Assembly: GCA_017399225.1 (NCBI GenBank)
Contig: JAFQEB010000041.1
Span: 28,571-92,570, forward strand
Reading direction: 5' to 3'
Source: Clostridia bacterium
GTDB taxonomy: Bacteria; Bacillota_A; Clostridia; Christensenellales; Aristaeellaceae
DNA length: 64,000 bases
This document shows, piece after piece, positions 50,254 to 59,060 of this stretch; the first letter of the stretch is position 1; each line of letters starts with the position of its first letter. The translations under genes and the position numbers were made by a program. A model generated the notes under the pieces. That model searched no databases and was not told where the DNA came from. It saw nothing but the letters and a program-made list of their open reading frames with translations.

Positions 50254-51043
50254 AGCCCATCATCCCCCTGACGGATACGTCTCCTGCCAGCACCCGGCGG
50301 AGTCCCTCGTCTGTGCGCACCAGCAGCGCGCCCGTGTCATCAATATCCTCAGCTGTGCCTGTGAAGGTCTCCTCTGTGCCGATCACCTGCACCTCGCTCC
50401 CAAGTGTGCAGGAAAGATCCCGGTAGGGTTTTGTGATGCCATCCAGTCCCTGGGCTTCCACGGCGTCGAGCGCTGCCTCCAGGGCGTTGAGGTATGCGGC
50501 GATCAGTGCGCTGCGTTCCGGCACGGGGCAGACCTCCTCCAGCGCGATGGCACGGTCAGCCAGCTCCGGCGGGTAGGCCTCCTTGCGGACGTTCAGCCCC
50601 GTGCCCACGATGACGAACATGCCGCCCTGCGCGTCAAAGCCCATCTCCAGCAGCACGCCGCACAGCTTGCGGCCGTCCAGCACCACGTCGTTGGGCCATT
50701 TGATGGCGGCCTGCTGCCCGGTGACCTCCTGCACGGCCTGCGTCATTGCCAGCGCGGCACAGAAGGTGATCAGCGGGGCGTTTTCGGGAGAAAGCCCGGG
50801 CCACAGCAGCACGCTCATCCAGACGCCCTGACCTGCCGGGGAGGACCAGGCCCGGCCCAGCCGGCCGCGGCCGCCGGTCTGGCATTCGCACAGGCAAACT
50901 GCACCGTTCGGGGTACCCTTTCGGGCAAGCTCCTTCAGCGCGGTGTTGGTGGAGGAAAGGGTGTGCTCCACGAGGTTTCCCTCGCGGCCAAGGCAACGGG
51001 TGGTCAGCAGCGGCTGCCAGGCGGATGGTGTCAGGTCATGCAA
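50246..51043 (-). CDS. birA: Biotin-[acetyl-CoA-carboxylase] ligase, monofunctional
   Basis: The 265-residue protein has only the catalytic and C-terminal domains of BirA: SSTNTALKELARKGTPNGAV, the biotinyl-AMP loop TGGRGRLGRAWSSP, KWPNDVVLDGRKLCGVL and a C-terminal SH3-like domain. The N-terminal helix-turn-helix of repressor-type BirA is missing. The start is a TTG behind AGGAGG, nine bases upstream; no ATG fits. Confidence 0.93.
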   Translation of the reverse strand: MHDLTPSAWQPLLTTRCLGREGNLVEHTLSSTNTALKELARKGTPNGAVCLCECQTGGRGRLGRAWSSPAGQGVWMSVLLWPGLSPENAPLITFCAALAMTQAVQEVTGQQAAIKWPNDVVLDGRKLCGVLLEMGFDAQGGMFVIVGTGLNVRKEAYPPELADRAIALEEVCPVPERSALIAAYLNALEAALDAVEAQGLDGITKPYRDLSCTLGSEVQVIGTEETFTGTAEDIDDTGALLVRTDEGLRRVLAGDVSVRGMMGYV

Positions 51044-51073
51044 GGCGCGTCGCCTCCTGTAGTGGTTTGCTGC

Positions 51074-51102
51074 ATTATACCATGCGCGCCGGGGCTTGGC
51101 AA
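51074..51102 (-). promoter_or_regulatory. Promoter of birA-acpS
   Basis: TTGCCA, 17 bases, TATAAT on the minus strand, about 30 bases before the TTG start. Confidence 0.85.
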
Positions 51103-51135
51103 GCGGGATGCGGTTGTACAACCTTTGTTCTTGCC

Positions 51136-51164
51136 TTGCATGGGCGGCGCGGCTGTGATAAGAT
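51136..51164 (+). promoter_or_regulatory. Promoter of azlCD
   Basis: TTGCAT, 17 bases, TAAGAT, 46 bases before the ATG. Confidence 0.7.
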
Positions 51165-51210
51165 GGGAACGTTCGTGATATACACAAAACCAATGAGGAG
51201 GTGACGGCGG

Positions 51211-51915
51211 ATGCGCAGAGCCCTGAAGCCCGCCTTGCTGGCGACCATCCCGGTGATGACGGGTTATGTGGTGCTTGGCTTCGGCTTTGGCCTGGTGCTG
51301 CTGGATGCGGGCTATGACGTGCTGCTGGCGCTGGGCATGAGCGCGTTCATTTGCGCGGGCAGTATGCAGTATGTGGCGGTCGACCTGCTCACCGGCGGCG
51401 CACCCCTTCTGACCATCGCCCTGACGACGCTGATGGTCAATGCCCGGCACCTATTCTACGGCATTTCGATGCTGGGGAAGTACCGCGACATGGGCAGCGC
51501 CAAGCCCTACCTGATCTTTGCCCTGACGGACGAGACCTATTCCCTGGTCTGTCAGGATGCGTTGCCTGTGGCGCAGGAGAATCGCCGGGCCTATTACCTG
51601 CTGGTATCGCTGTTTGATCACCTGTGGTGGGTGCTGGGCTCGGTGCTGGGCGCTGCGGCGGGCACGCTGCTGCTTTTCAACACCGAGGGCGTGGATTTTG
51701 CGCTGACCGCCCTTTTCGTCACGGTGCTGACGGAGCAGTGGCTGTCTGCAAAGGATCATGTGCCCGCGCTGATCGGCCTCGGCGCAAGCCTCGTATGCCT
51801 CCTGATCTTCGGCGGAGAGCACTTCCTGATCCCGGCGATGCTGGTGATCGCGTTGCTCCTGTGTCTGTATACGGGCCGCAAGCCCGGCGAGAGGGGAGGG
51901 GAAGAACATGGCTGA
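51211..51915 (+). CDS. azlC: AzlC family amino-acid exporter subunit
   Basis: The 234-residue membrane protein has six to eight segments and the AzlC pattern: IPVMTGYVVLGFGFGLVLLD, SAFICAGSMQYVAVDLL, NARHLFYGISMLGKY and LTDETYSLV. AzlCD exports branched-chain amino acids such as leucine or valine. GAGGTGACGGCGG precedes the ATG. It overlaps azlD by eight bases. Confidence 0.92.
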   Translation: MRRALKPALLATIPVMTGYVVLGFGFGLVLLDAGYDVLLALGMSAFICAGSMQYVAVDLLTGGAPLLTIALTTLMVNARHLFYGISMLGKYRDMGSAKPYLIFALTDETYSLVCQDALPVAQENRRAYYLLVSLFDHLWWVLGSVLGAAAGTLLLFNTEGVDFALTALFVTVLTEQWLSAKDHVPALIGLGASLVCLLIFGGEHFLIPAMLVIALLLCLYTGRKPGERGGEEHG

Positions 51916-52234
51916 CGCTCGCGTCTGGCTGGCTGTCGCGGTGATCGCGCTGGTGACGGCGCTGCTGCGCTTCCTGCCCTTTATGATCTTCCGCGGCGGA
52001 CGCAAAACCCCTGCCGTCGTCGAGCGGCTCGGCGCGGTGCTGCCCTATGCCATCATGGGGATGCTGGTGATCTATTGCCTCAAGGGCGTGCACTTTGCAT
52101 TGCCGGAGGGGTGGGCGCCGGCGCTGATCGGATGCCTGCTGACGGCGGGGCTCCATGTCTGGAGGCGCAATACCCTCCTGAGCATCGTCAGCGGCACCGT
52201 GGCGTACATGCTGCTGGTGCAGCTGGTGTTCTGA
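51908..52234 (+). CDS. azlD: AzlD family amino-acid exporter subunit
   Basis: The 108-residue partner has four membrane segments: WLAVAVIALVTALLRFLPFM, LPYAIMGMLVIYCLKGVHF, PALIGCLLTAGLHVWRRNTL and IVSGTVAYMLLVQLVF. AzlD proteins are always paired with AzlC. A weak GGAAAA/TTTTCC hairpin follows before the T-box promoter. Confidence 0.92.
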   Translation: MADARVWLAVAVIALVTALLRFLPFMIFRGGRKTPAVVERLGAVLPYAIMGMLVIYCLKGVHFALPEGWAPALIGCLLTAGLHVWRRNTLLSIVSGTVAYMLLVQLVF

Positions 52235-52266
52235 GGAAAATGCAGGCGGAAATGCGCTTTTCCCCC

Positions 52267-52295
52267 TTGAAAATCCGGCGCAGCTGGTGTATAAT
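52267..52295 (+). promoter_or_regulatory. Promoter of the proS T-box unit
   Basis: TTGAAA, 17 bases, TATAAT; transcription would start near 52302, giving a leader of about 265 bases. Confidence 0.85.
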
Positions 52296-52301
52296 ACCGG
52301 C

Positions 52302-52541
52302 AATGGCAAAGAAGGACTTGATCCGCCCGGGAAAGTCCCAGCGAGCGCGCGGTTGGTGTGAGGCGCGTACCGGAAAGGGCGGACGCACCCGGTCTGGAGC
52401 TGCGGCCAATCCCCGCCGGTTCGTCCCCGTTACGGATGTGAATGAGAGAGCAGCCGAAAAGGCTGTTAAGCCGGGTGGTACCGCGAAGTGTATTCAGCTT
52501 CGTCCCTGCAATCATAGCAGAGGCGGAGCTTTTTCTATTTC
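52302..52541 (+). promoter_or_regulatory. T-box riboswitch (proline-type, by context)
   Basis: The leader has the T-box core GGGTGGTACCGCG at 52473-52485, which pairs with the acceptor end of uncharged tRNA, preceded by CCAGCGAGCGCGCGGTTGG and GAATGAGAGAGCAGCC blocks. A terminator follows at 52496-52534: AGCTTCGTCCCTGC with GCAGAGGCGGAGCT (one mismatch), then TTTTC. Uncharged tRNA would favour the antiterminator and switch on proS. I cannot place the specifier codon with confidence; proline is inferred from the gene. Confidence 0.9.
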
Positions 52542-52567
52542 CGCCCATGAAAGAAGGAGGACGTCCC

Positions 52568-54295
52568 ATGAAGCTCAAGAATCTCGTCTCCAAGCGCTAC
52601 AAGGAGACTCCCGCCGATTGCCAGATCGCGTCTCAGGCGCTGATGATGCGCGGCGGCTACATCAAGCCCGTCGGCAACGGCATCTACACCCTGTTCCCCG
52701 TGACCAAGCGCATCACCTCAAAAATTGAGAAGATCATCCGCGAGGAGATGAACCGCATTGACGGCCAGGAGCTGCTCTTCCCCGTGGCGATGCCCGCGTC
52801 CATCTGGCGCGAGTCCGGCCGCTACGACGCGATTGGCTCTGAGCTCCTGCGCTTCAAGGATCGCGGCGAGCAGGACATGGTCCTGGGCATGACCCACGAG
52901 GAGGCCTCCGTGCATTTCGTGCGCGACGTTGCCGACTCCTACACCCAGTACCCCTTCATGATCTACCAGATCCAGACCAAGTTCCGCGATGAGCCCCGCT
53001 GCCGCGGCGGCCTGATCCGCGTGCGCGAGTTCACCATGAAGGACGCCTACTCCTTCCACACCTCCCAGGAGGATCTGGAGCGCTACTATCAGATCTGCTA
53101 CGATGCCTACAACCGCATCTTTGCCCGCGCAGGCGTGCCTGAGGTGGTGGCGGTTGCGTCCGACAGCGGCATGATGGGCGGCAAGGTTTCCCACGAGTAC
53201 ATGCTGCTGACCGCCGTGGGCGAGGACACCATCGTCCTGTGCCACGACTGCGATTACCGCGCCAACATGGAGGCGGCTCCCTGCATCGTGAGCAACGAGG
53301 CGGGCGAGATCGCTGAGCTGACCAAGGTTGAGACCCCCAATGTGAAGTCCATCGAAGACCTGTGCGCGTTCCTGAATGTCCGCGCCGACCGCACCTGCAA
53401 GGCCGTCGTGTACCAGGAGAACCTGACCGATAAGCTGGTCGTGGTCTTCATGCGCGGCGATCTGGAGCTGAACGAGACCAAGCTCCGCAACTACCTCAAG
53501 GCCGAGATCCATGCTGCCGAGCTGACCGAGTCCAGCCCCCTGTGCGCCGGTTTCATCGGCCCGGTGGGCATCAGCAAGGACGTGAAGGTCGTCTTCGACG
53601 CCTCCCTCAAGGGCATCGAGAACCTGGTCTGCGGCGCCAACGAGGCGGATCGCCACATGACCGGCCTGAACATCGCCCGCGACGTGGGCAATGTGGAGTA
53701 TGTCGACGTGGCCAAGGCCTACGACGGCGGCATCTGCCCCATCTGCGGCAAGCCCAGCGTCTACACCTCCCGCGGCATCGAGGTGGGCAACATCTTCCAG
53801 CTGGGCACCAAGTACACCGAGAGCATGGACATGACCTATGTCGCCCAGGACGGTTCCCTGCAGCATCCCATCATGGGCTGCTACGGCATCGGCGTGGGCC
53901 GTCTCGCTGCTTCCGTCTGCGAGGCGCACCGCGATGATTACGGCCCCATCTGGCCCATTTCCATCGCGCCCTGGCATGTGCATCTGTGCTCCATGCGCGC
54001 TGACAACGAGGAAGTCGCCGCGATGTCCCAGAAGATCTACGACGAGCTGCAGGCGAAGGGCATTGAGGTGATCTGGGACGATCGTCCTGTGTCTGCGGGC
54101 GTTATGTTTGCCGATGCTGACCTGTTCGGCGTGCCGGTGCGTATGATCGTCAGCCCCAAGGGCCTCAAGAATGGTACGATTGAGATCAGCGCCCGCGACA
54201 AGTCCATGAAGGAGATCAAGCCCATTGACGAGGCAGTCGACTTTGTGGTGGATTATGTCACTGCTGAGCTGGCCAAGCTGGAGTGCCGCCTGTAA
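52568..54295 (+). CDS. proS: Prolyl-tRNA synthetase, bacterial type with editing domain
   Basis: The 575-residue class II synthetase charges tRNA(Pro). Motif 1 region is KIIREEMNRIDGQELLFPVA, motif 2 is IQTKFRDEPRCRGGLIRVRE, motif 3 is GCYGIGVGRLAAS. The inserted YbaK-like editing domain at about 220-400 (VEYVDVAKA ends it) removes Ala-tRNA(Pro). A separate YbaK deacylase gene lies at 13942. AGGAGG lies seven bases before the ATG; the T-box controls it. Confidence 0.97.
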   Translation: MKLKNLVSKRYKETPADCQIASQALMMRGGYIKPVGNGIYTLFPVTKRITSKIEKIIREEMNRIDGQELLFPVAMPASIWRESGRYDAIGSELLRFKDRGEQDMVLGMTHEEASVHFVRDVADSYTQYPFMIYQIQTKFRDEPRCRGGLIRVREFTMKDAYSFHTSQEDLERYYQICYDAYNRIFARAGVPEVVAVASDSGMMGGKVSHEYMLLTAVGEDTIVLCHDCDYRANMEAAPCIVSNEAGEIAELTKVETPNVKSIEDLCAFLNVRADRTCKAVVYQENLTDKLVVVFMRGDLELNETKLRNYLKAEIHAAELTESSPLCAGFIGPVGISKDVKVVFDASLKGIENLVCGANEADRHMTGLNIARDVGNVEYVDVAKAYDGGICPICGKPSVYTSRGIEVGNIFQLGTKYTESMDMTYVAQDGSLQHPIMGCYGIGVGRLAASVCEAHRDDYGPIWPISIAPWHVHLCSMRADNEEVAAMSQKIYDELQAKGIEVIWDDRPVSAGVMFADADLFGVPVRMIVSPKGLKNGTIEISARDKSMKEIKPIDEAVDFVVDYVTAELAKLECRL

Positions 54296-54560
54296 AGCGG
54301 CGAGCAGGGGAGGAATAAAGGGTTAAGGGTCGAAGACCCTTACGGGGTCCAGGGCCACGAGTTCCAACATCGCTTGACACTTTGCCTTCGGCAACTCCCC
54401 ACTGGGGAGACGTGTCTGCACGATGCCCTGGTCGCCGAAGGCCCTGCGCCGCAGCGCTAAACCCCACAACGCCTTTGATCGATCTCCGATCGATCAAACA
54501 GTCCACGCAACCCCAAAAGGAAAAGCCAACAAAGCGCACTAACCAAACACCCCACGGCGG
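54296..54560 (+). repeat. 3'-hairpin repeat, copy 4 (after proS)
   Basis: Hairpin A (AAGGGTC-GAA-GACCCTT) starts 25 bases after the stop. A middle piece shares CCAACATCGCTTGA, CCACTGGGGAG and TCTGCACGATGCCC with copy 2. It ends with hairpin C at 54477-54495 (GATCGATC-TCC-GATCGATC) and AAACAGTCCACGCAA ... AAAGCCAACAAAG. The CGCCGGAGGC block is degraded. Confidence 0.8.
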
Positions 54561-54630
54561 ACGTCTCCCAAAAGAGAAGTCCGCCGTGCAATATTTCCTG
54601 CATGAATTGAAAATAATGCAGAAAAGCCCA

Positions 54631-54659
54631 TTTACAAACGCCGGAAAACATGGTACAAT
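54631..54659 (+). promoter_or_regulatory. Promoter of rpsO
   Basis: TTTACA, 17 bases, TACAAT, leaving a leader of about 115 bases. Confidence 0.8.
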
Positions 54660-54665
54660 CAACGA

Positions 54666-54781
54666 TGGGCTTGATGAACCTCCCGCGCAGGCGACCGATC
54701 ACTCCGACGGCGCACTTCGTGGGAAGGCGATTGCCCTAATAAAGCCGTCTATCATGACGGCAAGAAAATGGAGGAGTTCCC
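54666..54781 (+). promoter_or_regulatory. rpsO leader, possible S15 autoregulatory RNA
   Basis: The leader contains a GGGC ... GCCC pairing (54665 and 54734 regions) and a GCCGTC-TATCAT-GACGGC hairpin near 54743-54760 just before GGAGG. S15 commonly binds and represses its own leader. The exact fold is not worked out here. Confidence 0.5.
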
Positions 54782-55051
54782 ATGAATCTGGCCGAAATGA
54801 CCAAGTCCGAGATCATCGCCGCTTTTGCCCAGCACGAGGGCGACACCGGTTCCCCCGAGGTGCAGGTTGCTCTGCTGACTGCCCGTATCAATCACCTGAA
54901 CGAGCATCTGAAGAAGAACCGCAACGACCATCACTCCAACCGCGGCCTGCTGCTGATGGTTGGTCAGCGCCGTGGTCTGCTGGAGTACCTCAAGAAGACC
55001 GACATCGAGCGCTACCGTGCTCTGATCGCCAAGCTGAACCTGCGTAAGTAA
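54782..55051 (+). CDS. rpsO: 30S ribosomal protein S15
   Basis: The 89-residue protein is full length and typical: [20 protein letters not shown], the 16S-binding [20 protein letters not shown] and [16 protein letters not shown]. It sits in the common rpsO-pnp order. GGAGG lies seven bases before the ATG. Confidence 0.98.
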   Translation: MNLAEMTKSEIIAAFAQHEGDTGSPEVQVALLTARINHLNEHLKKNRNDHHSNRGLLLMVGQRRGLLEYLKKTDIERYRALIAKLNLRK

Positions 55052-55064
55052 TGCGGGGAAGGCT

Positions 55065-55230
55065 CCGCGGCCATTTCCGCCAACCTTGACCGACGTTCGG
55101 GTTGCGTACACGCGACTGGAACTCGTCTGACGTTGGCAAATGGCGGGGCAGCGATCTACTGGCGGTTTGCATAGCCAGAGCCGCCGCAGGGACTTGTTCT
55201 CTACGGCGGCCCTGCTATGCAACGGACAAA
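55065..55230 (+). promoter_or_regulatory. Long structured leader between rpsO and pnp
   Basis: Two large stem-loops fill the gap. The first pairs CCATTT and GCCAAC (55071-55084) with GTTGGCAAATGG (55132-55143), with inner helices GTTGCG/CGCGAC and GACG-TTC/GAAC-TCGTC. The second pairs TTGCATAGC (55167-55175) with GCTATGCAA (55214-55222) and GCCGCCG (55180-55186) with CGGCGGC (55204-55210). In E. coli pnp is controlled by RNase III cleavage of such a leader; the same idea is only an analogy here. No T-tract follows, so it is not a plain terminator. Confidence 0.65.
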
Positions 55231-55362
55231 CTGATGTGTGAGCAAGCCCGGGGGATGTTATCCCATGAAAATCCTTAGGGGTTTTCAAACGATAGCATCT
55301 CCTTGGCTGAAGAGGGGAGCGCGTGGCGCGCTCTCTGTGTTGTAGAAGAAGGAGAGAGAAAA

Positions 55363-57522
55363 ATGGAAGCCAAGAAGTATACAATGGACCTGGCTGGCCA
55401 CAAGCTCAGCCTGGAATTCGGCAAGTACTGCGAGCAGGCTGCGGGCAGCGTCTGGGTGTCCCTGGATGACACCGTCGTGATGGTCAACGCCACCATGAGC
55501 CCCACCGCCCGTCCCGGCGTGGACTTCTTCCCTCTGGCGGTTGACGTCGAAGAGAAGCAGTACGCTGCCGGCAAGATCCCCGGCGGCTTCATCAAGCGCG
55601 AGGGCCGTCCCACCGAGAAGGCGACCCTGACCTGCCGCCTGATCGACCGCCCCCTGCGCCCCCTGTTCCCCAAGGGAATGCGCAACGACGTGCAGGTGGT
55701 TGCCACCATCCTGAGCGTTGACAAGCAGAATCCCCCGGAGATCCCCGCCATGATCGGCTCTTCCATCGCCCTGGCCGTGTCCGACATTCCGTGGGGCGGC
55801 CCCACCGGCTCCGTTGTGGTCGGCCTGGTGGACGGCGAGTTCATCTGCTGCCCCACCGATGAGCAGATGCAGAATTCCAAGATGCACCTGACCGTGTCCG
55901 GCACCCGTGACGCCGTGCTGATGGTTGAAGCCGGCGCCAAGGAAGTGTCCGAGAAGGTCATGCTGGACGCCATCATGTTCGCCCACGAGTGGATCAAGAA
56001 GATCATCGCCTTCCAGGACGAGATCATCGCTGAGATCGGCAAGGAAAAGGCCGAGGTCGCCCTGGTCGTCACCGGCGACGACGTGAAGGCCGCTGTGCGC
56101 GAGTTCGCCTACGACAAGTGCAAGTGGGTGTTCGACACCACCGTGCGCGAGGAGCGTCAGGAGCGCGAGGCTCAGGTCAAGGCCGAGACCCTCGAGGCCC
56201 TGGGCGCCCAGTTCGAAGGCCGCGAGAGCGAGATCGGCGATGCGCTGTACTACCTGAACAAGGAGATCATGCGCCGTAAGATCCTCGACCAGGGCATCCG
56301 TCCTGACGGCCGTACCGTGACCGAGATCCGCCCCATCTGGTGCGAAGTGGGCGTGCTGCCCCGCACCCATGGCTCTGCCGTGTTCACCCGCGGCCAGACC
56401 CAGGCGCTGACCGTCACCACTCTGGGCTCCACCAGCGAGGGCCAGATCCTGGACGGCCTGTCCAACGAGGACTTCAAGCGCTACATCCACCACTATAACA
56501 TGCCGCCCTACGCCACCGGCGAGGCTGGCCGTCTGAAGAGCCCCGGCCGCCGCGAGATCGGCCACGGCGCTCTGGCGGAGCGCGCTCTGCTGCCCGTCAT
56601 CCCCACTGAGGAAGAGTTCCCCTACGCGCTGCGTCTGGTGAGCGAGATCCTGTCCTCCAACGGCTCCTCCTCCATGGCCTCCGTGTGCGGCTCCACCCTG
56701 TCCCTGATGGATGCTGGCGTGCCGATCCACGCGCCTGTTGCCGGCGTCGCCATGGGCCTGATCAAGGACACCGAGTCCGATAAGGTCTGCGTGCTGACCG
56801 ATATCCAGGGCCTGGAAGACTTCCTGGGCGACATGGACTTCAAGGTGGCCGGCTCCATGAACGGCATCACCGCCATCCAGATGGATATCAAGATCGCCGG
56901 CATCGACCGCAACATTCTGGAGACTGCGCTCCGTCAGGCGCTGCAGGGCCGTCTGTTCATCCTGGGCAAGATGCTGGAGTGCCTGCCCCAGCCCCGTGAG
57001 GAGCTGAACCAGTGGGCGCCCAAGATCGTCCGCTTCACCATCAACCCCGAGAAGATCCGCGAGGTCATCGGACCCGGCGGCAAGATGATCAACAAGATCA
57101 TTGCCGAGACCGGCGTGAAGATCGACATCGAGGACGACGGCCGCGTGTTCATCAGCACTCCCGACGCGGAGGCTGCTGCCAAGGCCCGCAAGATCATCGA
57201 GGGCATCGCCAAGGATATCGAGGTCGGCGAGGTGTACACCGGCAAGGTCGTGCGCATCATGAACTTCGGCGCCTTCGTTGAGCTGCTGCCCGGCAAGGAT
57301 GGCATGATCCACATCTCCAAGCTGGACAACAAGCGCGTGGAGAAGGTCGAGGACGTGGTGAACATCGGCGACGAGATCGAGGTCAAGGTCAATGAGATCG
57401 ACGCTCAGGGCCGCGTGAACCTGATCCGCAACGACATCGAGTACACTGCCCGCTCCGAGGAGCCCCGCCGCTCCGAGGGCTTCCGTGGCAACCGTCCTCC
57501 CCGTCGTGATTCCCGCAACTAA
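55363..57522 (+). CDS. pnp: Polyribonucleotide nucleotidyltransferase
   Basis: The 719-residue 3'-5' phosphorolytic exoribonuclease has two RNase PH domains ([20 protein letters not shown]; second with [20 protein letters not shown] and [20 protein letters not shown]), a KH domain ([20 protein letters not shown]) and a C-terminal S1 domain ([20 protein letters not shown]). The ATG at 55363 follows AAGGAG by eight bases. Confidence 0.98.
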   Translation: MEAKKYTMDLAGHKLSLEFGKYCEQAAGSVWVSLDDTVVMVNATMSPTARPGVDFFPLAVDVEEKQYAAGKIPGGFIKREGRPTEKATLTCRLIDRPLRPLFPKGMRNDVQVVATILSVDKQNPPEIPAMIGSSIALAVSDIPWGGPTGSVVVGLVDGEFICCPTDEQMQNSKMHLTVSGTRDAVLMVEAGAKEVSEKVMLDAIMFAHEWIKKIIAFQDEIIAEIGKEKAEVALVVTGDDVKAAVREFAYDKCKWVFDTTVREERQEREAQVKAETLEALGAQFEGRESEIGDALYYLNKEIMRRKILDQGIRPDGRTVTEIRPIWCEVGVLPRTHGSAVFTRGQTQALTVTTLGSTSEGQILDGLSNEDFKRYIHHYNMPPYATGEAGRLKSPGRREIGHGALAERALLPVIPTEEEFPYALRLVSEILSSNGSSSMASVCGSTLSLMDAGVPIHAPVAGVAMGLIKDTESDKVCVLTDIQGLEDFLGDMDFKVAGSMNGITAIQMDIKIAGIDRNILETALRQALQGRLFILGKMLECLPQPREELNQWAPKIVRFTINPEKIREVIGPGGKMINKIIAETGVKIDIEDDGRVFISTPDAEAAAKARKIIEGIAKDIEVGEVYTGKVVRIMNFGAFVELLPGKDGMIHISKLDNKRVEKVEDVVNIGDEIEVKVNEIDAQGRVNLIRNDIEYTARSEEPRRSEGFRGNRPPRRDSRN

Positions 57523-57533
57523 TTAACTAAAAG

Positions 57534-57572
57534 ATTCGCAAAAGTCCACAAAATGGGCTTTTGCGAATTTTT
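57534..57572 (+). terminator. Terminator of pnp
   Basis: ATTCGCAAAAG and CTTTTGCGAAT form an 11-bp stem followed by TTTTC, 12 bases past the stop. Confidence 0.92.
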
Positions 57573-57609
57573 CATAACATACGTATCGCTTGCATAAGAA
57601 AGGAAGCTC

Positions 57610-58890
57610 ATGGACAAGATGACCAAAAACAACCTGGGAGCGAATGATCGTATGCATGACGAATGGCTTCTTCCCAATGGCTTGCGCGTGGTCGGCGAGC
57701 GGCTGCCCTACCTGCGCTCGGTGTCCATCGGCGCGTGGATGCACGTCGGTTCCATGATGGAAACGCATGAGGAGAGCGGCCTGAGCCACTTCCTGGAGCA
57801 CATGGTCTTCAAGGGCACCGAAAAGCGCACCGCCCGGCAGATCGCCGAGGAGATGGACGCCGTCGGCGGTCAGCTCAACGCCTTTACCGGCCGCGACTGC
57901 ACCTGCTTCTACGCCAAGGTGATCGACGAGAACCTCGAACTGGCGGTGGATATCCTCTCCGACCTGGTCGTGAATGCCACGATGGACGCGACCGAGCTGG
58001 AGAAGGAGCGCGGCGTCATCCTGGAGGAGATCGCCATGGACGAGGACTCCCCGGAGGATCTGGTGCACGACATGCTGCAACTTGCCCAGTTCGGCGAGCA
58101 GAGCCCCGGTCAGCCCATCCTCGGCCCGGCCAGCCAGATCGCCGCCTACACCCGGGAGGATCTGCTGAACTTCCGCCGGAAGCACTATGCCCCCAGAGAG
58201 ACCGTGGTCGCCCTGGCCGGTAACTACGACCCGGACAAGGTGCTTGCCTGGGTGACGAAGTACTTCGGCGGCTGGGAAAACGAGATCCCCCCTGTGCAGA
58301 CCCCGGACTGGCAGGTGCTGACCGGCAAGAATGCCCTGCGGGAGAAGGACACCGAGCAGATGCACATCTGCCTGGGCTTCCCCGGCATGGCCTACGGCAC
58401 CGAGGGCGTCTACCCCCTGGCGGTGGCCAACAACATCCTGGGCGGAGCGATGTCCTCCCGCCTGTTCCAGCGCATCCGCGAAGACCTGGGCATGGCGTAC
58501 TCGATCTACTCCTACCCTAACACCTACAAGGGCGTTGGCACCTTCGGCATCTATGCTGGGGTGAGCCCCAAAAACGCGGAGATCGTGCTGAAGGAGATCC
58601 GCAGCGAGCTGAAGAAGTTCGTGGAGGAGGGCGTCACGGAGAAGGAATTCCGCGACAGCGTGACCCAGCTGCGCTCCGGCTACCTGATGGGCCTGGAGAG
58701 TCCCGGCGCCCGTATGCAGGGCCTGGGCCGTTCGACGCTGCTGCGGGGCAAGCCCCTGTCCCATGAGGATACCCTGGCCGCCATTGAGGCCGTCACCATG
58801 GACAAGGTGATGGAAGTCGCCCGCAAGGTGCTGACGGCAGAACCCTGCATTGCCATTGTAGGCAAGGGCGCTGAACAAGTTAAGACTTAA
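57610..58890 (+). CDS. M16 family zinc peptidase (YmxG-like)
   Basis: The 426-residue protein is an insulinase-type protease. The inverted zinc motif is HFLEH in SGLSHFLEHMVFKGTEKRTA, with the downstream glutamate in VILEEIAMDEDSP; the inactive second half contains IREDLGMAYSIYSY. pnp followed by an M16 protease is a common Clostridia order. AAAGGAAG precedes the ATG; an internal ATG at 57652 (HDEWLLPNGL) is also possible and closer to the family start. Confidence 0.92.
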   Translation: MDKMTKNNLGANDRMHDEWLLPNGLRVVGERLPYLRSVSIGAWMHVGSMMETHEESGLSHFLEHMVFKGTEKRTARQIAEEMDAVGGQLNAFTGRDCTCFYAKVIDENLELAVDILSDLVVNATMDATELEKERGVILEEIAMDEDSPEDLVHDMLQLAQFGEQSPGQPILGPASQIAAYTREDLLNFRRKHYAPRETVVALAGNYDPDKVLAWVTKYFGGWENEIPPVQTPDWQVLTGKNALREKDTEQMHICLGFPGMAYGTEGVYPLAVANNILGGAMSSRLFQRIREDLGMAYSIYSYPNTYKGVGTFGIYAGVSPKNAEIVLKEIRSELKKFVEEGVTEKEFRDSVTQLRSGYLMGLESPGARMQGLGRSTLLRGKPLSHEDTLAAIEAVTMDKVMEVARKVLTAEPCIAIVGKGAEQVKT

Positions 58891-59033
58891 TTCGGAATTC
58901 GTAATTCGGAATGCGGAATTTGGCTGCTGTGCCGCCGCTATCCGGTGTCCAAGGGTTCCGCGACATACATACTGACGAGCCGGACACTCTCAATTCCGAA
59001 TTCCGAATTCCGCATTCTGAATTTTGTGAGTTC
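58891..59033. repeat. AATTC-rich inverted-repeat spacer
   Basis: The left part (58891-58919) has AATTCGGAATTCGTAATTCG and AATGCGGAATTT; the right part (58990-59024) has AATTCCGAATTCCGAATTCC and GCATTCTGAATTTT, giving imperfect inverted repeats around about 70 bases. Similar degenerate AATTA/AATTC strings occur at 19990-20020 and 28510-28545. They contain no gene. Confidence 0.55.
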
Positions 59034-59060
59034 ATGATGTCCGAGCAAAGCGAGGATATC

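Noticed and set aside
55285..57312. 675-codon minus-strand frame opposite pnp
   Set aside because: pnp is unambiguous; the other frame is a GC-driven shadow.
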